The notes under the pieces are model-generated. The model did not search any database, was not told the DNA's origin, and worked only from the letters and a program-made list of their open reading frames with translations. Made by a program: the position numbers and the translations under genes. From NCBI GenBank assembly GCA_028681135.1, contig JAQUJC010000028.1:1-40211 (forward strand): DNA of 40,211 bases. The letters are read 5' to 3'. This document shows positions 7,329 to 15,731 of the stretch, piece by piece (position 1 is the stretch's first letter; each line of letters opens with the position of its first letter). The stretch is from Kiritimatiellia bacterium (GTDB lineage Bacteria; Verrucomicrobiota; Kiritimatiellia; CAIQIC01; Lenti-01).

Positions 7329-9254
7329 TCAGGTTTCAAAATAGGTGTAGCCGCGCAGTCCGCTTTCGTAGGCCCCGAGAATGTCCCGCCGTTCGGTGGC
7401 GGAAATCCGCTTCTGCCGCACGGCCACTTCGGCCAGTTCGCGGAAGCGGGCCAGCAAGCCCTGGGGATTGTATTCCACGTAGCTGAGCACATCGCCGACG
7501 GTGTCGCCATCGAGTTCCTGCTCATACTCGATCTCGCCGTCGTCATCGACCAGGATACTGGCGACATTGGTATCGCCAAACAGGTTGTGCAAGTCGCCCA
7601 GGGTCTCCTGGTACGCCCCCACCAGGAAGACCGCGAGGATGTAATCTTCGTCCGGGCCGACGGTATGCACCGGCAACGCGCTGCGAATATCGCGCATGTC
7701 TGCAAAGTGATTGATCTTGCCATCGCAATCGCAGGTGATATCAGAGAGCACCGCCAGGCGGGCGGGTTTTTCATTGAGGCGCTGGATGGGCATAATTGGA
7801 AAAATCTGATCGATGGCCCAACTATCGGGCAAGGATTGGAACACACTGAAGTTGCAGTAGAACACGTCGGCCATGGCGTCTTTCAGATTACGCATATCCT
7901 CGGGGACAAAGCGCAAGTGAGCAATTTCGGCACGAATCCGGGTAAGAATGTGCCAGAAGAGGCGGTCGGCATGAGCATGCTGGCGCAGGGAGAGATCGCC
8001 GCGTTTGAAGGCAGTCTGGATTTCTTCGCGGTAGTAAATGGCATCGTTATAGAACTCGCGCAGATTGCGCGTGCGCAAACCGGTGGCGACCTCCATAAGA
8101 TTTCGGATGGGGTCGGGGATGGGCTCCGGCATCGGTTCGGGCGGATCGGGCACCTCGAGGGTGTGCGTGCTCAGCACATTGATGAGCAAAACGGAATAGT
8201 AGCCGATGAGCGCGCGGCCGGATTCGCTGATCAGCGTCGGGTGCGGCACCTTGGCCTGATTGCAGACAGTGATGACGCCCTCCACCACGTCGGCCGCGTA
8301 TTCGCCAATGTCATAGTTGGCGCTAGTGGGGCAGTTGCACTTGGAGCCGTCGTAATCAATGGCCAGGCCACCGCCAATATCGAGGATGCCCATCTTGGCC
8401 CCCTCCTCGACCAGACTCACATAGTAACGCGAGGCCTCGTAAATCGCATCGCGAATCTCGCGGATGTTGGGCACCTGCGAGCCCAGGTGGTAGTGCAGCA
8501 ATTCCAGGCAATCGAGCATCCCGCATTCGCGCAGGTGGTCGATAACGGCCATGATCTGGGGGGGGGTCATCCCAAAGACGCTGCTTTCGCCGCCCGATTC
8601 CGACCACTTGCCGCCTACCGAACTAGCCAGCTTGACCCGAATGCCAATGCGCGGGCGGATATTCATTTTCTCGGCACGCTCCAGCAGCAGGTCGAGTTCG
8701 CCGGGCATCTCGAGCACCAGTATGGTCTGCAAGCCCATTTTCAAGGACGACAACGCCAGGTCAATGAATTCAGCATCCTTATAGCCATTGCACACAATGT
8801 AGGCCTCGGGATCGTGCATATAGGCCAGCGCAGCAATCAGTTCTGCCTTGGAGCCAGCTTCGAGTCCATGGTGAAACGGGCGCCCGAACTTCACCACATC
8901 CGATACCGCCTGCTGCTGCTGGTTGACCTTGATGGGATAGACCCCGCGGTAGATGCCGGTGTAACCGGACTCCGCAATGGCCTTGTCAAAGGCCCGGTGA
9001 ATCGCCGCCAACCGCGCGGCCAGTAACTCGCCGAACCGCAGAAGGATGGGCAGACTCAATCCGCGCTCGTAGAGCCCCTGCACAATGTCGTGAAACTTCA
9101 CGCTCACGGGCCCCGACCTGTTTCTCAGCCTTACGCCCGCAAACCCATCCGGCGTGATGTGAAAATAATTATTGCCCCACGCATCCACCCCATAGAGTTC
9201 GCTGCTGCGAACACTGTCCCAGCCTTCCAATACTTCGGTCAGTCCTAATGCCAT
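7329..9254 (-). CDS. speA: Biosynthetic arginine decarboxylase
   Basis: Converts arginine to agmatine; first enzyme of the operon's pathway. It is a 641-aa fold-III PLP enzyme with the expected motifs in order: YPIKVNQQQQ (PLP lysine K109), the ELLHYHLGSQ stretch, DIGGGLAIDYDGS (glycine-rich phosphate site), SESGRALIGYYSVL, and the C-terminal SDITCDCDGKI that carries the active-site cysteine-aspartate pair. The ATG at 9254 is preceded on the minus strand by AGAAGGACGG, a reasonable ribosome site. A nine-base G/C run (8558-8566) lies inside the gene without breaking the frame. The operon promoter should be in 9255-9544. Confidence 0.96.
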   Translation of the reverse strand: MALGLTEVLEGWDSVRSSELYGVDAWGNNYFHITPDGFAGVRLRNRSGPVSVKFHDIVQGLYERGLSLPILLRFGELLAARLAAIHRAFDKAIAESGYTGIYRGVYPIKVNQQQQAVSDVVKFGRPFHHGLEAGSKAELIAALAYMHDPEAYIVCNGYKDAEFIDLALSSLKMGLQTILVLEMPGELDLLLERAEKMNIRPRIGIRVKLASSVGGKWSESGGESSVFGMTPPQIMAVIDHLRECGMLDCLELLHYHLGSQVPNIREIRDAIYEASRYYVSLVEEGAKMGILDIGGGLAIDYDGSKCNCPTSANYDIGEYAADVVEGVITVCNQAKVPHPTLISESGRALIGYYSVLLINVLSTHTLEVPDPPEPMPEPIPDPIRNLMEVATGLRTRNLREFYNDAIYYREEIQTAFKRGDLSLRQHAHADRLFWHILTRIRAEIAHLRFVPEDMRNLKDAMADVFYCNFSVFQSLPDSWAIDQIFPIMPIQRLNEKPARLAVLSDITCDCDGKINHFADMRDIRSALPVHTVGPDEDYILAVFLVGAYQETLGDLHNLFGDTNVASILVDDDGEIEYEQELDGDTVGDVLSYVEYNPQGLLARFRELAEVAVRQKRISATERRDILGAYESGLRGYTYFET

Positions 9255-9351
9255 CGTTCCGTCCTTCTACTAAGAAATCCGCCATCTGTCATCCCACGCA
9301 GGCCTAAAGGTGCGACATTCCCCCCCCCAACGCAATAGCAAACCACCGTTT

Positions 9352-9377
9352 GGGGTCAGCCCTTGAATCTTGAATCT
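9352..9377 (+). repeat. Dispersed GGGGTCAGCCCTT element
   Basis: Contains GGGGTCAGCCCTT followed by a doubled 'gaatctt' phrase. The same 13-mer or close to it occurs at 140-152, 22166-22178 and 37779-37791, all on the plus strand. It lies in the 290-bp spacer between the divergent speA operon and the coiled-coil protein gene. Sequences of this type are, as I recall, often leftovers of REP/RAYT-style mobile elements; no transposase is present here. Confidence 0.6.
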
Positions 9378-9544
9378 CGGGGCGTCCTTCTGCGCCTCCA
9401 GGCACGAGTTCGGCGGCAGGCCTCTTTGGTCGCAGATGGACTATTGGCCCGGTGCCACCGCCGCCGCCGCCTTTGCGGTTGCCTCCCCGCCCCTCAAGAC
9501 GATAGGATAACGGCATCAAGAGACCCCTGTGAGAGGACAGCCCG

Positions 9545-10951
9545 ATGAACGAGACCATCCACACACCGATCCCGCCAGCGGACAAAGCTGGTTTCCAATC
9601 CCATGATGCCGACAGCGCTGGTTCCCAGCCTGATGAGATGGCCAACGCCGTTCCTCAGCCGAATGACGCAGAATCCACCGCTTCTCAGCCTAATGACGTG
9701 ATGGACGAGCACGGCGCCATGACCGTCCCCCCCCCCGTTCCTCAGCGGGAACCCGGCTTTTTTCGACGCTTGTTCATGACACGCAAAAAACGGCAGAGCT
9801 TGGCCGTCCAGAACGGTTATCTCGAAATGGTCGACCTGATCCGGGCGATTCGCAGCCACCTCGATCGGCAGGAAACGGTCCAAACGCGTGTGCTGACCAT
9901 GCTCGAAAAGGTCCCCGACACCATGGAGCGCCAGCACGAAGTGATGTCGCTCTTCAAGCAGCAACTTGAAAACAACATGGAAAATGACCGGCAACTGACC
10001 GACAGCATGGGACGGCTCAGCGGTACGCTGGATACCATGAACGATGCCCAAAAGGCCTCATCCCGCACCATCACCGATCTGATTGGGCGCTCGCGTGAAA
10101 CCGAGCAGCTCCTGCGCGAAGTGATGCGCCGTGCGGAACGCCGGATGACCTTCCTCATCATCTTCTTCATTTTGCTGGTCATCGGGGTGGGCGGCTATCT
10201 GATTCACTGGCAAAACCGCTCGCCGGGGTCAACGGTTCAAGCAGAATCTGCCGTAGCGACTGGCGCACGTGAACCAGCAGAGGCCTGGCCTGCCAGCGCT
10301 GGCAAACAACCGGAAGCGGAGGCGGAGGCGGAAGCGACGCTTGAGCCAACGGAAGCGGATGTCGCGACTGAGTCAGAAGCGGCAGGCGAGCCAGCTATTG
10401 TGCCTGACCCCGACGCGGCGGCTCAACCGGAAGCCACAATTGAGCCAGCGGCAGACACGGAACTGGCCGTGGGAGCAAAGCCAGAGATCGTGACGGAACC
10501 CGATACGCCCGCAGAACCTGTCGTGGAAACGGAGCCGGTAACCGCGACCGAACCGCCCCCCCCCGTCGAATCGGCTGTAGTGGCTGAGCCCGCCATGAGC
10601 GAACCTCCTTTGGAGAATCTTCCGCCCGCTGAAAACACCCCCGCTGCCACTCGGGCCGAAGCCAAGGACGCGTCCGACGCCAGTGCCCCGCCTTCGAAAC
10701 CGCGGACCACAAAGAAAAAGAAACGTGCCCCCTCTCGTTCCAAGGCGGCATCCAAATCGACACCTGAGACCCCCGAAACGGCATCTTCCCCTACCGCTAC
10801 ACCCATGACCGAGCCAACGCCGGCATTTGTGCTCTCGCCTGCTCTTCCTCTATCGCCCGAAGCTGCCGACCTCACCCTTGCGCCCCTTCAGGAGGCCCTC
10901 GATGAGGCCGCTGATCCGCCCGAAGTGGAGACTCCGGTTTCGCTCCCATGA
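9545..10951 (+). CDS. Membrane-anchored coiled-coil protein with Pro/Glu/Ala-rich tail
   Basis: I do not recognise a family. In order: a polar N-terminus with an imperfect triplicate (SQPDE, PQPND, SQPND; residues 27-51), a basic patch RRLFMTRKKRQS (about 74-85), a long helical section with heptad-like spacing (about 90-195), one membrane helix TFLIIFFILLVIGVGGYLI (about 201-219), then a 245-residue tail of Glu/Pro/Ala/Thr repeats ending in a basic KKKKRAPSRSK patch. The helical part likely faces the cytoplasm and the tail spans the periplasm, like wall- or outer-membrane-reaching proteins such as TonB in style only. Two C runs of nine to ten bases fall in proline codons. Its stop overlaps the start of the next gene (ATGA), so the two are translationally coupled. 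Confidence 0.75.
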   Translation: MNETIHTPIPPADKAGFQSHDADSAGSQPDEMANAVPQPNDAESTASQPNDVMDEHGAMTVPPPVPQREPGFFRRLFMTRKKRQSLAVQNGYLEMVDLIRAIRSHLDRQETVQTRVLTMLEKVPDTMERQHEVMSLFKQQLENNMENDRQLTDSMGRLSGTLDTMNDAQKASSRTITDLIGRSRETEQLLREVMRRAERRMTFLIIFFILLVIGVGGYLIHWQNRSPGSTVQAESAVATGAREPAEAWPASAGKQPEAEAEAEATLEPTEADVATESEAAGEPAIVPDPDAAAQPEATIEPAADTELAVGAKPEIVTEPDTPAEPVVETEPVTATEPPPPVESAVVAEPAMSEPPLENLPPAENTPAATRAEAKDASDASAPPSKPRTTKKKKRAPSRSKAASKSTPETPETASSPTATPMTEPTPAFVLSPALPLSPEAADLTLAPLQEALDEAADPPEVETPVSLP

Positions 10952-11952
10952 CCGCGCCGGAAACACCGGCATCGCTGGACGCCTTCTTTTACGAAGCCTT
11001 TGTCGAAGAAGCTGAACGGCTGCATCATCATGCCGCCCAGGCCGGACTGCGCATCGGTGCCACCACGCATACGATTCAGGAATCCGGCCATGCCGCCCCC
11101 CCCGCGCCCGTCATCAGCATCCGGACCCAATCCCGGCTGATGCCCGACTGGCTTGGCCAGAGTCAAGGGCTGCTGAGCCGCTCCACCGGTTATGACCATG
11201 TGCAGGCTTTTCGGACGGCCGTTGGTGTCGGCTGTCCGCCGATTGGCTATCTACCGCTTTACTGCGCTCGGGCCGTCGCGGAACATGCCCTCCTGCTCTG
11301 GACCGCCCTGCTCCGCCGCCTCCCCCGGCAACTGGCCCAGTTCGACCGCTTCCACCGCGACCATCTGAGCGGGCGTGAAAATGTGGGCCAAACCATGGCC
11401 CTTTTCGGCGTCGGCCATATTGGCCATGAAATTGCGCTCATTGCCACCGCTCTGGGCCAAACCGTGTTGGGCGTGGACCCGGTCCAGCGCCATCCGGACA
11501 TCACCTATGTCGCCCCGGAAGACGCCCTGGCCCGGGCCAACCTAATTGTGTGTGCCATGAACCTCACCGACCACAATCGGGGCTACTTCACTCGAGAGCG
11601 CCTCGCGCTGGCAACGCACAAACCGGTTCTCGTCAATATCGCCCGGGGAGAATTCACGCCCGCGCTCGTTCTGGAAGCGGCCCTAGACAACGGGACGCTG
11701 TCCGGCGTCGGGTTGGATGTCTATCACGAGGAACCCCAACTCGCCGCGGCGCTACGCGCCGGGCAAACCACCGAACTGACGCCCGACAACCAAGCCCTGC
11801 TGCGTCTACGAAACCACCCGAATGTGCTACTGACCCCCCACAACGCCTTCAACACCGCCGAAGCCGTCGAGCGCAAATCCGAGCAATCCATCCGCACCCT
11901 GCTCCACTTCCAGAACACCGGCCACTTTTTGTGGCCCCTACCAAACGCGTAA
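10948..11952 (+). CDS. D-isomer-specific 2-hydroxyacid dehydrogenase
   Basis: NAD(P)-dependent oxidoreductase interconverting a 2-oxoacid and a D-2-hydroxyacid; the substrate cannot be read from sequence. The nucleotide-binding loop is GVGHIG (residues 154-159) followed by the acidic strand end VLGVDP. The catalytic arginine is in VNIARGEF, and the histidine is in LLTPHNAF. VGLDVYHEEP carries the catalytic glutamate region. At 334 aa it is of usual length. Its ATG overlaps the upstream stop as ATGA (10948-10951). Its end faces a minus-strand NUDIX gene with 16 bp between. Confidence 0.93.
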   Translation: MTAPETPASLDAFFYEAFVEEAERLHHHAAQAGLRIGATTHTIQESGHAAPPAPVISIRTQSRLMPDWLGQSQGLLSRSTGYDHVQAFRTAVGVGCPPIGYLPLYCARAVAEHALLLWTALLRRLPRQLAQFDRFHRDHLSGRENVGQTMALFGVGHIGHEIALIATALGQTVLGVDPVQRHPDITYVAPEDALARANLIVCAMNLTDHNRGYFTRERLALATHKPVLVNIARGEFTPALVLEAALDNGTLSGVGLDVYHEEPQLAAALRAGQTTELTPDNQALLRLRNHPNVLLTPHNAFNTAEAVERKSEQSIRTLLHFQNTGHFLWPLPNA

Positions 11953-11953
11953 C

Positions 11954-11967
11954 GCCCCACGCGGGGC
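11954..11967. terminator. Small hairpin between convergent genes
   Basis: GCCCC (11954-11958), loop acgc, GGGGC (11963-11967), filling the 16-bp gap between the convergent dehydrogenase and NUDIX genes. The stem is GC-rich but no T tract follows on either strand, so termination is only a possibility. Confidence 0.35.
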
Positions 11968-11968
11968 T

Positions 11969-12433
11969 TCAGTCCAACCATCCGCACCAGCGCTTGGCAG
12001 CGGCGGCGGGATCGGCCCACCACGACGGCAGGCATTCCACCAATGCCGCCGGCAAGAGACCGGACGACTCAAGATTGTTCAGCGGCACCCATTCAAACGC
12101 CAGATGGTCTTCGGCCGAAGGCGGATTGCGGGTGGCAGAAAGTGCCGGGCAATGCACTTCGAAGATCAGTGAGATTTCGCTGGTGGGGCCGCTCCGGGCT
12201 TCATACCCCTGTTCGATCACGCCAAGAAAGCGGCCTGTGCGGCAGGGCAGGTCGAGTTCTTCCTGCCATTCCCGCGCCACCGCATGGCGCGACTCTTCTC
12301 CCCAGTCCACATGCCCGCCGGGCAGGTACACATTGCCGTGCTTGCGATTTCGGCACAGGAGAATCTTCCCTGCCTTGACGCACACCCCGCGCGCTACAAT
12401 TTCGATCACCCGCCCGGCCGCTTTTTTTGTCAT
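11969..12433 (-). CDS. NUDIX hydrolase
   Basis: Cleaves a nucleoside diphosphate linked to another group; substrate unknown. The NUDIX box is complete, GHVDWGEESRHAVAREWQEEL (pattern G-x5-E-x7-REUxEE), at about residues 41-61. At 154 aa it is a single-domain member. It starts 7 bp after the YjbQ-like gene's stop, so the two probably share a transcript with ruvA and the 33-aa gene upstream. A housecleaning role next to a DNA repair gene is plausible but not shown. Confidence 0.93.
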   Translation of the reverse strand: MTKKAAGRVIEIVARGVCVKAGKILLCRNRKHGNVYLPGGHVDWGEESRHAVAREWQEELDLPCRTGRFLGVIEQGYEARSGPTSEISLIFEVHCPALSATRNPPSAEDHLAFEWVPLNNLESSGLLPAALVECLPSWWADPAAAAKRWCGWLD

Positions 12434-12440
12434 CGCCCGT

Positions 12441-12860
12441 TCATTCCCCGATGATTTTGATCAGCACCCGCTTGCGGCGCAACCCATCGAATTCACCATA
12501 GAAAATTTGCTCCCAGGGGCCAAGATCCAGCTCGCCATCGGTCACGGCCACGACGACTTCGCGCCCCATGACGCTGCGTTTCAGGTGAGCATCCCCGTTA
12601 TCCTCACCCATCCGATTGTGGTGATATTGGGAATGAGGTTTTTCTGGAGCCAGCCCTTCCAGCCATGTTTCAAAGTCATGGTGCAGGCCGCGTTCGTTAT
12701 CATTGATAAACACACTGGCGGTGATGTGCATGGCGTTAACCAGGCAAAGCCCCTCGCAGATGCCACTGGCGTGCAGCGCCGCTTCAACATCGGGCGTCAG
12801 GTTCACATAGCCCCGCCGCGCGGGGACATTCATCCATAGTTCTTTGCGGTATGATTTCAT
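12441..12860 (-). CDS. YjbQ/UPF0047 family protein
   Basis: 139 aa when started at the ATG giving [20 protein letters not shown]. An in-frame ATG at 12893 would add 11 residues ([11 protein letters not shown]), but the shorter form fits the family's usual length. Family hallmarks are [21 protein letters not shown] with its conserved histidine, the [15 protein letters not shown] segment with metal-binding-like histidines, and the C-terminal [14 protein letters not shown]. Members have been linked to thiamin phosphate synthase activity in vitro; the physiological role is uncertain. It lies between ruvA and the NUDIX gene on the same strand. Confidence 0.88.
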   Translation of the reverse strand: MKSYRKELWMNVPARRGYVNLTPDVEAALHASGICEGLCLVNAMHITASVFINDNERGLHHDFETWLEGLAPEKPHSQYHHNRMGEDNGDAHLKRSVMGREVVVAVTDGELDLGPWEQIFYGEFDGLRRKRVLIKIIGE

Positions 12861-12937
12861 ATGTCCATTCTGCAAACTCACCCTGATATACACAACCCCA
12901 ATTATCTGCGCGCCCTGCGCGCCCTGCCACCGGACAC

Positions 12938-13540
12938 CTACTTCCGTCCGGAAAGGACCTTACGCAACACGGTCTCCAGTGGCATATCCGGCGTGATCTC
13001 CCCGGCAATGTCCTGAACCATCTGTTGGGCATCGGCCTGTTTGTGCCCCAGCGAAATCAACGCCATCATGAGATCGCGGAGTTTGGCATCACCGGGCTTC
13101 GGTGCTGCCCCGCCGGTGATGGCCTCCATGAGCCCCCCCTTGCCCAACTTGTCGCGCATCTCCAGCACAAGTCGTGCCGCCGTCTTTTTGCCCACCCCGG
13201 AAATGCTGCTCAGTCGTTTGACATCGTTCGCCGCTATCGCCGCCTTTAATTCGCGCACGGGCAAGCCACTGAGCACCGCCATCGCCAATTTTGGACCGAT
13301 GCCGCTAATATCCGTCAGCATGCGAAAGACCCCGCGTTCATCTTCGGTCATGAATCCGTACAACAGGTGGGCATCTTCCCGCACGACCAACACCGTCAGC
13401 AAGCGCACCGGGTCGCCCTCGCTGGGCAACCGGTCATAGCTGCTCAGCGGAATCGTCACCTCGTAGCCCACCCCATTGACATTCACCACCACGCGTGTCG
13501 GCTCTTTTTCGTCTACCACACCATCCAGAAAAACCATCAT
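12938..13540 (-). CDS. ruvA: Holliday junction branch migration protein RuvA
   Basis: Binds four-way DNA junctions as a tetramer and loads the RuvB motor. At 200 aa it is the expected length. Domain I is an OB fold (start [20 protein letters not shown]). Domain II carries two helix-hairpin-helix motifs: [20 protein letters not shown] and [20 protein letters not shown]. Domain III, which contacts RuvB, is the C-terminal helical part beginning [20 protein letters not shown]. Neither ruvB nor ruvC is adjacent. Upstream on the same strand, 124 bp away, is the 33-aa basic mini-gene. Confidence 0.95.
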   Translation of the reverse strand: MMVFLDGVVDEKEPTRVVVNVNGVGYEVTIPLSSYDRLPSEGDPVRLLTVLVVREDAHLLYGFMTEDERGVFRMLTDISGIGPKLAMAVLSGLPVRELKAAIAANDVKRLSSISGVGKKTAARLVLEMRDKLGKGGLMEAITGGAAPKPGDAKLRDLMMALISLGHKQADAQQMVQDIAGEITPDMPLETVLRKVLSGRK

Positions 13541-13582
13541 GCTGCACCTCGTTCCTGCGGCTCATGGCGCGCCAATGCGCAT

Positions 13583-13615
13583 AAACCCGCCGCGCACGAT
13601 GGCGCCGACGGGTTT
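13583..13615. terminator. Hairpin AAACCCG / CGGGTTT downstream of the mini-gene
   Basis: Seven-bp stem (13583-13589 with 13609-13615) plus partial GC pairing inside; a second smaller stem GTCCG/CGGAC lies at 13623-13638. Both lie between the 33-aa gene and ruvA on the minus strand. No proper T tract follows, so it could instead be an attenuator or a processing site. Confidence 0.35.
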
Positions 13616-13664
13616 AGCGGTTGTCCGTCAAAGCGGACGTCATCCCAGTCCGGGACCGGGCGAT

Positions 13665-13766
13665 TCAGGCTTTAGCCTTCTTTGTAGCCGCGGCTTGTAG
13701 CTTCAACCGTTTTTTACGACGGTCACGGGCTTTGCGTTTTACGCGTTTTCTTAGTTGTTGTCCCAT
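13665..13766 (-). CDS. 33-residue very basic mini-protein
   Basis: Begins MGQQLRKRVKRKARDRRKKR and ends LKLQAAATKKAKA; 16 of 33 residues are Lys or Arg. The ATG is at 13766 and the TGA ends at 13665. The basic first two thirds followed by an Ala/Lys tail resemble small ribosomal or rRNA-binding proteins in composition, and I think related mini-proteins exist in this part of the bacterial tree, but I cannot name a family. Codon usage (CGT, AAA, GCC) looks like expressed genes. No strong ribosome site is visible ahead of the ATG. It lies upstream of ruvA on the same strand. Confidence 0.6.
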   Translation of the reverse strand: MGQQLRKRVKRKARDRRKKRLKLQAAATKKAKA

Positions 13767-14113
13767 ATGTGGGTTAAAATCTACCAAAGCCCCCCCGCCA
13801 AGTCAAACCGGTGTATGCTTGTAAAATGAGGCGTGAAATGAAGCGCATCTGCGATTCAGTGCCAGATAATTTACCAGGCTCAAAACTCGGCTTACCAGGG
13901 ACGGTTCGCCCTACCGGGGGCGGGAATGTGCATCATGGGTAGGGCGAATCGTCCCGATGAGCCGCTCCTGTACCGAATCACAGATGCGCTCTATAAAATG
14001 GGCCATTGCTTGCTTGGCTCAAGCCAACCCCTGAGCGAGAGAGCGTTGAAATTTTTCCGGCGACCTGTTTTACTGCCTGACAACACACCCCCTTCACCCG
14101 TTAGAGATTTATC
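13767..14113. other. Gene-free spacer between divergent mini-gene and methyltransferase
   Basis: Holds the 149-bp palindromic element (13842-13990) and about 120 bp of promoter-side DNA for the methyltransferase. I see no gene; short frames crossing the palindrome are artefacts of its repeats. Confidence 0.6.
13842..13990. repeat. 149-bp nested palindromic element
   Basis: Outer arms AGCGCATCTGCGATTC (13842-13857) and GAATCACAGATGCGCT (13975-13990) pair with one mismatch. Inner arms, GGGACGGTTCGCCCTACC (13898-13915) and GGTAGGGCGAATCGTCCC (13938-13955), pair with one mismatch. The inner arm is the same sequence family as the element at 3729-3790. The whole can fold as one long interrupted stem, like a fold-back or REP-doublet element. 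Confidence 0.8.
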
Positions 14114-14722
14114 ATGTCCAACCGTTTTGATCCCCTTGCCTCAACATGGGATGACCACCCAGACCGCCACCACCTCACCGATGATCTCATCAAGGCCCTG
14201 CAGCGTTGGGCGCCGCTCCAATCTGATTGGGATGTACTGGACTATGGTTGTGGCACCGGTGCGTTGACAATACGGCTGGCCCCCTTGGTCCGCCAGGTTT
14301 TGGCCATTGATTCCTCCCGCGGGATGCTCGAGGTCCTGGCCACCAAGGCCCAGAGTCAGGGCCTGACGAATATCGAATGCCTCCAGACCGACTTTGAAAC
14401 CGCCCCCCCCCCTCATACGAGGTGCCATCTGATTGTCAGCGCCATGACGCTTCACCATCTGGCAACTATCGACCGCGTATTACACCGCTTTTTTCAGCTC
14501 CTGACCCCGGGCGGCTATCTCGCCCTGGCCGATTTGGATGAAGAGGACGGCAGCTTCCACGGTCAGCAAGACGGGGTTCATCATCATGGATTCAATCGAG
14601 AACGTCTGACAGAACAACTCGCCGCGGTCGGCTTCCACGCCATTGACATCTCAACCGTGACGCATCGCGTAAAAAATAGTCGGCGCTATCCCGTGTTTTT
14701 GGCCAAGGCACGTAAGCCCTGA
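14114..14722 (+). CDS. Class I SAM-dependent methyltransferase
   Basis: 202 aa, Rossmann-type methyltransferase; acceptor unknown. Motif I, VLDYGCGTGALTIRL, is at about residues 41-55, followed by the acidic end of strand 2 in VLAIDSS and the late motif LIVSAMTLHHL. A run of ten C (14403-14412) codes for the prolines of ETAPPPHTR without breaking the frame. The C-terminal HGFNRERLTEQLAAVGFHAI segment is usual for small-molecule methyltransferases. It is monocistronic as far as can be seen and converges on the PHP gene. Confidence 0.9.
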   Translation: MSNRFDPLASTWDDHPDRHHLTDDLIKALQRWAPLQSDWDVLDYGCGTGALTIRLAPLVRQVLAIDSSRGMLEVLATKAQSQGLTNIECLQTDFETAPPPHTRCHLIVSAMTLHHLATIDRVLHRFFQLLTPGGYLALADLDEEDGSFHGQQDGVHHHGFNRERLTEQLAAVGFHAIDISTVTHRVKNSRRYPVFLAKARKP

Positions 14723-14747
14723 GCCCCCCCCCCTCCGCGGGTTGTCG

Positions 14748-15596
14748 TTACGATGCGCGGTTTGCGCGACGAGCTTCGAGATGGCCAAGCACCTCGTCGG
14801 GTACGTTCAGGCCGCCAAACCCCACACCCAGGCGGATGCCGGGTGATACGGCGCCGTGGAAATCCGATCCACCGGTCGGCACCAACCCGGCCAGCCGCGC
14901 CAATTCCAAATAGGCGGTGGTCAAATCCGAGGAGTGCTCCGAATAGTAGCATTCCACACCCGCCATCCCCGCCTCGGCCAACTGGTGCAACAGGGCCTCC
15001 ATCGCCTTCATGTCGATGCGCAGGGTAAACGGATGCGCCAGCACGGCCACACCGCCGGCCTGGTTGATCAGCTCGACGGCCACCTCCGCCGTCAGGCGCG
15101 GGCGGTCGGCATAACCGGGTTTGCCGTCGCCCAGCCATTGGTCAAACACGGCATTCTTGTCCTTGGCATAGCCCTTCTGGAGCATCACCTGGGCAAAATG
15201 CGGGCGGCCCACCACATCCTCGCCAGCCTCGCTCAGCACCTCGTCCCAGCTCATGGCAAAGCCTAATGCGTTGAGCTTCTCCAGGATTTCACGGTTACGC
15301 ATGTCCCGCCCGTTGCGAATCCATTTCATCTGGCGCACAAGTTCGGGATTGGCGACATCCATCCAATAGCCCAGCATGTGCATCACCCCGTGCGAACAAT
15401 CCACACTCAGCTCGGTTCCCGGCACCAAGCGGATCGGCTGGCCCTCCCCCGCCGCCAAAAAGCGCGGCAAGCCAGCGACTGTATCGTGATCCGTCAGCGC
15501 GAGCGCCGTCAGCCCCGCCGTGACCCCCTCTTCCACCAATTGCTCGGGTGTCAGGGATCCATCGGAAAATGTCGAATGGCTATGTAGATCAATCAT
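14748..15596 (-). CDS. PHP-domain phosphoesterase (YciV/RNase AM-like)
   Basis: 282-aa metal-dependent phosphoesterase. PHP motifs in order: MIDLHSHSTFSDG (HxH), LALTDHDTVAGL, the VPGTELSVDC glutamate, AHPF in GGVAVLAHPF, and GGSDFHG near the C-terminus. The inserted helical domain (about residues 100-165) matches the family that trims nucleoside 3',5'-bisphosphates and short 5'-ends of RNA. The exact substrate is inferred from family resemblance. It follows rpsA on the same strand, after a terminator, so it may have its own promoter in 15597-15650. Confidence 0.88.
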   Translation of the reverse strand: MIDLHSHSTFSDGSLTPEQLVEEGVTAGLTALALTDHDTVAGLPRFLAAGEGQPIRLVPGTELSVDCSHGVMHMLGYWMDVANPELVRQMKWIRNGRDMRNREILEKLNALGFAMSWDEVLSEAGEDVVGRPHFAQVMLQKGYAKDKNAVFDQWLGDGKPGYADRPRLTAEVAVELINQAGGVAVLAHPFTLRIDMKAMEALLHQLAEAGMAGVECYYSEHSSDLTTAYLELARLAGLVPTGGSDFHGAVSPGIRLGVGFGGLNVPDEVLGHLEARRANRAS

Positions 15597-15647
15597 GATT
15601 CAGAGGGGGGGGGTAATGATAAACTCGCTGTTGGGGGCAAGAACTGG

Positions 15648-15704
15648 AAAAAGGTCAGGGTTCAGCGCGCCGGGATAAATCATCCTGGCCTCTGAACCCC
15701 GACC
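15648..15704 (-). terminator. Intrinsic terminator of rpsA
   Basis: On the minus strand, GGTCGGGGTTCAG and CTGAACCCTGACC form a 13-bp stem with one mismatch (15692-15704 with 15653-15665); inner bases pair further (about GCCAGGAT/ATCCCGGC). TTTTT follows at once (15652-15648). It lies just past the rpsA stop, as expected for strong termination of a highly expressed gene. Confidence 0.75.
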
Positions 15705-15731
15705 GGGTATGCCCGGCGTCGGTGCCGGCCC

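Noticed and set aside
6795-9026. 743-aa open frame on the plus strand opposite speA
   Set aside because: Antisense shadow of speA and the dehydrogenase; no family-like motif.
13767-14113. tRNA or structured RNA gene in the palindromic spacer
   Set aside because: The fold is a simple long palindrome; no cloverleaf, T-loop sequence or anticodon arm can be made out. I found no tRNA elsewhere in the window either.
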